Source: CAYNRG01 sp047974855
GTDB taxonomy: Bacteria > Bacillota_I > Bacilli_A > Erysipelotrichales > Erysipelotrichaceae
DNA: 11,658 nucleotides
Direction: 5' to 3'
Assembly (NCBI GenBank): GCA_047974855.1
Contig: JBKECT010000024.1
Location: 1-11,658 of the forward strand
Under the pieces are notes generated by a model. The model saw only the letters and a program-made list of their open reading frames with translations. It was not told the DNA's origin and did no database searches. A program made the position numbers and the translations under genes. Positions 7,372 through 11,658 of this stretch are shown here, piece after piece. Position 1 is the first letter of the stretch, and each line of letters starts with the position of its first letter.

Positions 7372-7401
7372 AAAAAGTACGATAAGATAATCGTGCTTTT
7401 T
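7372..7401 (+). terminator. Terminator of the HU gene
   Basis: AAAAAGTACGAT and ATCGTGCTTTTT form a 12-bp stem with one non-Watson-Crick position and a six-base loop (AAGATA), ending in a T-run. It starts seven bases after the HU stop and ends before the ssrA promoter. Confidence 0.85.
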
Positions 7402-7421
7402 ACTTCTTCAAAGCAAAGTGT

Positions 7422-7449
7422 TTGCCTATATTCTAAAAAAGTGTATAAT
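7422..7449 (+). promoter_or_regulatory. Promoter of the tmRNA gene
   Basis: TTGCCT (7422-7427) and a perfect TATAAT (7444-7449) are spaced by 16 bases. The start would fall near 7456, giving a precursor leader of about 25 nt before the mature 5' end at 7481. Confidence 0.7.
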
Positions 7450-7455
7450 AAAGTT

Positions 7456-7476
7456 GCATTCAAATTATCTGAATGC
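7456..7476 (+). other. Small hairpin in the tmRNA precursor leader
   Basis: GCATTC (7456-7461) and GAATGC (7471-7476) are perfect inverse complements around a nine-base AT-rich loop. They lie four bases before the mature 5' end. The hairpin would form at the very 5' end of the primary transcript, next to the expected RNase P cut. Confidence 0.45.
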
Positions 7477-7480
7477 TCAT

Positions 7481-7826
7481 GGGGTTGTCATGGTTTCGAC
7501 AGGTTTATGTTTGATTTAGATTGCAGTGGTGTGGTGACCTTATCACCAAAACAATTTAACTGGAAATAACAGATTAGCTTTTGCTGCTTAAGCCTGACAT
7601 TGGTTGCAGCGTCCTACAATACTTGTTGTCACTAGCAACATTGTAGCGTACCTTTAGTGAATACGGAGCGATTTTGCTTGGAAATCAATCCCGACAACTT
7701 TACAAGCAAATTCAATCATGGCTTGCTTGTTAGCATTTGATTGTCTTATCCTTAACAAGATAAACTGTAGACGTCTAAATTTGGAACTATTCTTGGACCG
7801 GGGTTCGACTCCCCGCAGCTCCACCA
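7481..7826 (+). ncRNA. ssrA: Transfer-messenger RNA (tmRNA), one-piece
   Basis: tmRNA rescues ribosomes stalled on broken mRNAs and adds a degradation tag, working with SmpB. The 5' end GGGGTTG pairs with CAGCTCC at 7816-7822 to form the seven-base acceptor stem. GGTTTCGAC near the 5' end is the conserved D-like region. The T arm is CGGGG-TTCGACT-CCCCG (7799-7815), followed by discriminator A and an encoded CCA (7824-7826). The mRNA-like part reads ...QNNLTGNNRLAFAA and stops at TAA 7589-7591. The tag frame has an upstream in-frame TGA at 7535, so the resume codon lies between 7538 and about 7550 (CAC or CAA likely). The length of 346 nt is normal. The rest should fold as pseudoknots, which I did not model. 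Confidence 0.97.
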
Positions 7827-7836
7827 AAAAAAAATT

Positions 7837-7860
7837 AAGAAGCCCTTAGGCTTCTTTTTT
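7837..7860. terminator. Bidirectional terminator between ssrA and the antiporter gene
   Basis: AAGAAGCC (7837-7844) and GGCTTCTT (7849-7856) form an 8-bp stem with a four-base loop CTTA. A T-run follows on the plus strand (7855-7860). On the minus strand the A-run at 7826-7834 gives a T-tail. The antiporter stop codon (complement of TTA 7846-7848) forms the loop, and its last codons form one stem arm. Confidence 0.9.
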
Positions 7861-9018
7861 ATGTAAAAACTTTTTATATGATTTATCAACTGCAAGTGCC
7901 CCTAAAGGTGCTGTAATTAAAATTGCCAATACCGAAATTGCTAAAATATCTTCTCCCACTGCCAGATTGTAAGCCAATGGAATACTACCAATTGCCGCCT
8001 GAACAGTTGCTTTAGGAAGATAGGAAAAAACACAAAATAGCTTTTCTTGCCACTGCCAAGATTTTCCACTCAAACTTATGATGACCCCACTTGATCTAAA
8101 AAGTAGACCAATAGTTAGCACAGCAACAGCGAAAACACCAAGAACTGACATCAAAGGGATATTTACTGCAGCCCCTAAAAGTGTAAACAAAAATACTTCT
8201 GCAACAACCCAAATATATCCCAACAACACTTTTAGTTTTGAAGCTGATTCCTCATCAAAATGACGAATAGACATTCCAAGTGATACCAGTGCAATCAAGG
8301 CAGAAAACATTATCTTCCCTTCAACAGCATAAAACAAAAGAGCCAACATCCCTAAGATTATGACTTGTACTATCCTGTGTATTTGATGTAAAAATAAGCT
8401 CAAAATCCACCCAAATGCACCCCCAGCAATGATACCCATTATAATAGATACAGGAATCTCTAAAAAAGAGATAAAATCCATGGAACCATTTAAGTGAAAT
8501 GATAGGCACGCCGAGAATAATACGAGTACCAATATATCATCAAATGATGCCGCAGCTAAAATTAGCTGTGGTATTTTTTTGTCTTGCCCATATCCCTCAT
8601 CAATTACTTTAATCATCTTAGGCACAATAACAGCTGGTGACACAGCAGAAATGACGGTCCCTAACAATAATCCATCTATCCAATTAAATCCCAACAAAAA
8701 GACAGAAGCAAGTGTTATACCTATTATTTCAACTAAGGCTGGAAGAAAGCTCATCATCAACACTTCTTTTCCCGTTTCTTTAAAATCCGTGTATTTCAGT
8801 GATATTCCAGCCCTTAACAAAATAACAATTAATGCAGCCTGCCTTATCATCGCTGAATATGACAAAAAAACAGAATCTAGTACATTCCATTGATATGGTC
8901 CTATAATTATTCCAGCAAAAATCATTCCAACTAATCCAGGAATACCAATTTTTTCAAAAAGTTTTCCCACAAGAATTCCTGCAACCAAAACAATCCCACA
9001 ACTTATCACTATTTCCAT
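7846..9018 (-). CDS. Cation/proton antiporter (CPA family, NHA/SLC9B-like)
   Basis: This 390-residue protein has about 12-13 membrane helices and belongs to the Na+/H+ exchanger superfamily (PF00999). Landmarks are PGLVGMIFAGIIIGP (27-41), ILLRAGISL (66-74), SAVSPAVIVPKM (124-135), the double aspartate AASFDDI with Asp160 and Asp161 at the ion site, and LPKATVQAAIG (344-354). The paired Asp and the PKATVQAA motif recall the NHA/SLC9B branch of CPA2 antiporters. It would exchange Na+ (or K+/Li+) for protons for pH and salt balance. The protein ends soon after the last helix with no C-terminal TrkA regulatory domain. AAAGGGG precedes the ATG. It is a single gene with its own promoter. Confidence 0.88.
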   Translation of the reverse strand: MEIVISCGIVLVAGILVGKLFEKIGIPGLVGMIFAGIIIGPYQWNVLDSVFLSYSAMIRQAALIVILLRAGISLKYTDFKETGKEVLMMSFLPALVEIIGITLASVFLLGFNWIDGLLLGTVISAVSPAVIVPKMIKVIDEGYGQDKKIPQLILAAASFDDILVLVLFSACLSFHLNGSMDFISFLEIPVSIIMGIIAGGAFGWILSLFLHQIHRIVQVIILGMLALLFYAVEGKIMFSALIALVSLGMSIRHFDEESASKLKVLLGYIWVVAEVFLFTLLGAAVNIPLMSVLGVFAVAVLTIGLLFRSSGVIISLSGKSWQWQEKLFCVFSYLPKATVQAAIGSIPLAYNLAVGEDILAISVLAILITAPLGALAVDKSYKKFLHKKEA

Positions 9019-9040
9019 TTTTTGCCCCTTTACAACTTCA

Positions 9041-9068
9041 ATTATATCAAAGTTATCAGGTTCAACAA
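9041..9068 (-). promoter_or_regulatory. Promoter of the antiporter gene
   Basis: On the minus strand a perfect TATAAT (9041-9046) lies 16 bases downstream of TTGTTG (9063-9068). The -35 box is weak and sits inside the T-tail of the upstream gene's terminator. Confidence 0.55.
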
Positions 9069-9102
9069 CAAAAAAGCACCCTTATTTTCATAAGGATGCT
9101 TT
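9061..9102 (-). terminator. Terminator of the repeat surface-protein gene
   Basis: Read on the minus strand, AAAGCATCCTTA pairs with TAAGGGTGCTTT (9102-9091 with 9084-9073) over 12 positions. One position is G-U in this orientation but A-C in the other. The loop is six bases, followed by TTTTTGTTGTTG. The wobble pair and T-tail favour minus-strand use. It begins 12 bases after the stop at 9114. Confidence 0.85.
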
Positions 9103-9113
9103 AATTTAGAATT

Positions 9114-11658
9114 TTACTTCTTGATGCTATATCTTTCTAATCCAAGAATGACTAAGCTTACACCAAATATTCCTGCGAATAATGGCGTTAATCCATCCAC
9201 AAATCCTAATACCGGTTGAATTCCACCAGTGAAGATAAAGGCAACAACAGCTACAATTGGAAGTAAAGTATTAACTACTTTGAACTTCACCAAGTTACTA
9301 TTATCATCTTCTTCATTTCTACCACTTAGTGTCACTGCACCAGCGATGACTGTTAGTAAGATTAATAGAATGTTTGCCATAGACATTGTCTTAGCACTAT
9401 CTACAACTTCTTCAACTGGTGTTTCAGTTGGAATTGGAGTTGCAGTAGGTGTTACTGTTGGTGTTGCAGTTGGTTCTATTGTTGGCTCAGGTGTTGCAGA
9501 AGGTGTTGCCGTTGGAGTAACTACAGGTGGAACAAATTCTGTTAGACATCCAATTCCTGCCCCTTCCCAAGTTGTATATCCTGAATCACAAATACACATT
9601 TTCTTATCTTCATCCCATTCTGCATTCACTCCGCATCCTAGGTTATTTGAAGGAGGTGGAGTTGGTTTTACAGGATCTGCTTCAACTGTAGCTACTGCTG
9701 ATGTTGCAGCGGCTGCATCATCTCTAACTACAAATCCAATGTCATATTGTCCAACAGCTTTTTGGTAGCTGCCGAAATCAACATCAACCACTGATTTTGC
9801 AGAAACATTTAATCCTGTTTCTTTATCAATAACAACCACTTTCGCTGCATCAATGACACTATTTGCATCCACTGCAACTTGTGACACTTTCTTCGTAAAG
9901 TCTGTCGCTTTGATTAAGTATTTGTCACCTACAACATAAGATCCATCATTTACAAGAATTACTCTTGTTTCTGTTGTTTCATTACCATGAGAATCCACTG
10001 CTGTATAAGTAATTACTTTTACACCAGGTGCAGATAAGTCGATGCTTGTAGGGTTTGCTGTAACACTTAAGTCGCCATCTTCTTCATCCGTTGCTGTAAC
10101 TCCTGCTAGAACATCAAAGTTATCACCAACTTGAACTTCAGTAAATTTTTCAAAATCCAAGACTGGTAAAGCTCCAGTTACAACACTAGCAACCACTTCT
10201 TTTGTTGCTCCACTATCATTAAGTGTAAAGGTAATTGTATAGTCGCCAGGTGTTTTTGAATAACTTCCAGAATCAACACTAACAACACTTAATGGATCAC
10301 TAACTTTTAATCCAGTTTCTAGCACGTAAACTTCTAAACTCGCTTCTGAAGCTATTGCTGAATCTGCTGTATTCACATCATTGTAGTAAATATTATAATT
10401 GCTTGCACTTAAAATGTAATCTCCAGCGACAATAAATGTTCCATCATTCACTAGTACAATTTGAGTTCCACTTGCAATGTTTCCATCATCATCCACTGCT
10501 TGGTATTCAATAACATGAACACCTGCAATAGTTGTATCAAGTGCAGTTAATGCTTCAGCACTAAGCGTACCATCTTCTGGGTCCGTCGCACTTACTCCTG
10601 CCATTAAATCAAAGCTATCGTTCACATTAATTTCGCTGAATTCAGGTACAACAATGGTTGGCAATCCACCTTCAACGACTTTTGCAGTGATATTCGCTAC
10701 TGCTGCAGGATCTGAAGTAATTATATAACTAATTGAATATTCTCCTACTACATTAGTATACAATCCTTTATCTACTGTAATTTCTGGATATACTACTACT
10801 TCTGATCCAGTTGTAATATCATAAACAACTACTGCTCCTGCTGTAATTACAGCGTCATCTGCTGTATCAACTTCAGATACACGTTTTTCAAAATCATAAG
10901 CTTGGATAATATACGTTTCCCCTACTCCAATGCTATCATCTTTTACGACATATACACGAGTTTCAGAAGTACTATTTCCATCACCATCTTCAATAGTATA
11001 CGTTACTGGGTAAACTCCAACTGTTTGAGAGTCTACTGTTTTAGTAATTGCTAAGTCGCTAACTGCAAATGTTTCTTCAGTATCAGTTACACTTACTCCA
11101 GCTTCATAATCAACTACATCACCAACTCCAATAACTACTGTTTTTGGATCTAGTGTCACTACTGGTGCATTACCTGCTGTTACTGTTGCTGTTACAGTTT
11201 TTGTTGCTGCTGTATCTGATGTTACGGTAATCACTACATCATCATACTCTCCAGCTGTTGCTGTATAACTTCCTTTATCAATGGTTAAGCTTTCAGTTGC
11301 TGTGATATCTTCTCCTGTAAACTTATCAATCACTTCTACTGCTGCATCAGCTTTAATTCCATCATCTGTTGTATCCACTTCAGATACTAAATTTTCAAAG
11401 TCTTCTGCATAAAGTAGTGTTGTATCTCCAACAACATAGTTTCCATCATTAACTAGTACGACTTGAGTTTCACTAACTGTATTTCCATCACTATCTTCTA
11501 CTGTATAAGTGATCACCACTACGCCAGGAACACTTGTGTCCACACTTGTTGGATCTGCTGTCACAGTTAATGTTCCATCTTCAGTATCTGTTGCACTAAC
11601 TCCTGTCATCACATCAAAGCTGTCTCCAACATTGATTTCTGTAAACTCAGGAGCCGTT
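9114..11658 (-). CDS. Giant repeat surface protein, C-terminal part (N-terminus beyond window)
   Basis: The frame is open from the right edge (TAPEFTEINVGDSFDV...) to TAA at 9114, about 848 visible residues. The first in-window GTG/ATG is inside a repeat, not a start. Four composite repeats fill most of it. Each pairs a DUF5011-like Ig-type domain (ATDxEDGxL ... GxxVITYTxxDxxGN ... VLVND) with a second ~95-residue domain of unrecognised family. A small knot with four cysteines follows (about 9546-9635, C-x12-C-x-C-x13-C, EGF-like). Next comes a Pro/Thr/Glu stalk of TPT/ATP units (about 9414-9534). Three hydrophobic helices end the protein (MANILLILLTV..., LLPIVAVVAFIF, LFAGIFGVSLVILGL), with a basic tail SIKK. 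There is no LPXTG motif. It probably acts as an extended adhesin or surface stalk held by this membrane anchor; the ligand is unknown. Confidence 0.9.
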   Translation of the reverse strand, partial: TAPEFTEINVGDSFDVMTGVSATDTEDGTLTVTADPTSVDTSVPGVVVITYTVEDSDGNTVSETQVVLVNDGNYVVGDTTLLYAEDFENLVSEVDTTDDGIKADAAVEVIDKFTGEDITATESLTIDKGSYTATAGEYDDVVITVTSDTAATKTVTATVTAGNAPVVTLDPKTVVIGVGDVVDYEAGVSVTDTEETFAVSDLAITKTVDSQTVGVYPVTYTIEDGDGNSTSETRVYVVKDDSIGVGETYIIQAYDFEKRVSEVDTADDAVITAGAVVVYDITTGSEVVVYPEITVDKGLYTNVVGEYSISYIITSDPAAVANITAKVVEGGLPTIVVPEFSEINVNDSFDLMAGVSATDPEDGTLSAEALTALDTTIAGVHVIEYQAVDDDGNIASGTQIVLVNDGTFIVAGDYILSASNYNIYYNDVNTADSAIASEASLEVYVLETGLKVSDPLSVVSVDSGSYSKTPGDYTITFTLNDSGATKEVVASVVTGALPVLDFEKFTEVQVGDNFDVLAGVTATDEEDGDLSVTANPTSIDLSAPGVKVITYTAVDSHGNETTETRVILVNDGSYVVGDKYLIKATDFTKKVSQVAVDANSVIDAAKVVVIDKETGLNVSAKSVVDVDFGSYQKAVGQYDIGFVVRDDAAAATSAVATVEADPVKPTPPPSNNLGCGVNAEWDEDKKMCICDSGYTTWEGAGIGCLTEFVPPVVTPTATPSATPEPTIEPTATPTVTPTATPIPTETPVEEVVDSAKTMSMANILLILLTVIAGAVTLSGRNEEDDNSNLVKFKVVNTLLPIVAVVAFIFTGGIQPVLGFVDGLTPLFAGIFGVSLVILGLERYSIKK
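9684..11603 (-). repeat. Four tandem composite repeats in the surface protein
   Basis: Unit boundaries set at the GVSATD-type motif are 11603-11100, 11099-10599, 10598-10104 and 10103-9684, with periods of 168, 167 and 165 residues and a shortened last unit. A further unit starts upstream, because the edge residues match the linker that precedes other units. Each unit has a DUF5011-like half, then a half with the pattern (N)DGxYVVGDxYxL-A-DF-xxxVSxVDT-D, V-DxxTG, VDxGxYxxxxGxYxI and an Ala-rich end. Units are diverged at DNA level, unlike the InlB repeats of the left gene. Confidence 0.85.

Noticed and set aside
7164..7463. 99-residue minus-strand frame across HU and its terminator
   Set aside because: It is antisense to HU and runs through the HU terminator and the ssrA promoter.
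8078..8893. Short open frames overlapping the antiporter (8078-8263, 8321-8509, 8579-8893)
   Set aside because: They are shadows of a complete, motif-bearing antiporter frame and lack ribosome binding sites.
9229..9768. 179-residue plus-strand open frame rich in Val/Gly
   Set aside because: It is antisense to the cysteine-knot and Pro/Thr stalk region; its GVGVAVGV pattern is the mirror of repetitive ACA/CCA codons, and it has no ribosome binding site.

Overview
The window looks like chromosomal DNA of an AT-rich, low-GC Gram-positive bacterium (Bacillota, possibly an Erysipelotrichia- or Acholeplasma-like lineage; the exact group is inference). Supporting signs are strong AGGAGG-type ribosome binding sites, TATAAT promoters, U-tailed hairpin terminators, an HU gene beside a one-piece tmRNA gene, and ECF-transporter and VanZ-type membrane proteins. 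The ordinary bacterial code fits: Trp is UGG and no frame needs UGA read through. All seven stop codons that lie inside the window are TAA or TAG.

Layout. Both ends are occupied by large, incomplete surface-protein genes on the minus strand. At the left (1-2629) is a secreted von Willebrand factor A (VWA) protein. It has a signal peptide, a complete MIDAS metal site and C-terminal InlB-like beta repeats that run off the window. Its promoter carries a perfect palindrome between the -35 and -10 boxes. At the right (9114-11658) is the C-terminal part of a giant repeat adhesin: four ~165-168-residue composite repeats, a small cysteine knot, a Pro/Thr stalk and a three-helix membrane anchor instead of an LPXTG signal.

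Between them lie conserved genes. A VanZ-family membrane protein (2849-3484, minus) is divergent from a choline-kinase/LicA-type phosphotransferase (3567-4394, plus). The kinase is convergent with a three-gene minus-strand operon: an ECF transporter S component (6448-6927), undecaprenyl-diphosphatase uppP (5590-6414) and a CcdA-thioredoxin fusion (4408-5580). Divergent from this operon is the HU gene (7072-7365), followed by the tmRNA gene ssrA (7481-7826). Convergent to ssrA is a cation/proton antiporter (7846-9018, minus).

How it fits together. Much of the region serves the cell envelope: lipid-carrier recycling (UppP), extracytoplasmic disulfide chemistry (CcdA-TlpA), a VanZ protein, a possible small-molecule kinase for wall or lipid decoration, and two exported surface proteins. 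HU and tmRNA are housekeeping. Convergent genes are packed so tightly that stop codons sit inside shared bidirectional terminators. No mobile element, CRISPR array, rRNA or canonical tRNA was seen, and no gene-free stretch exceeds 300 bases.
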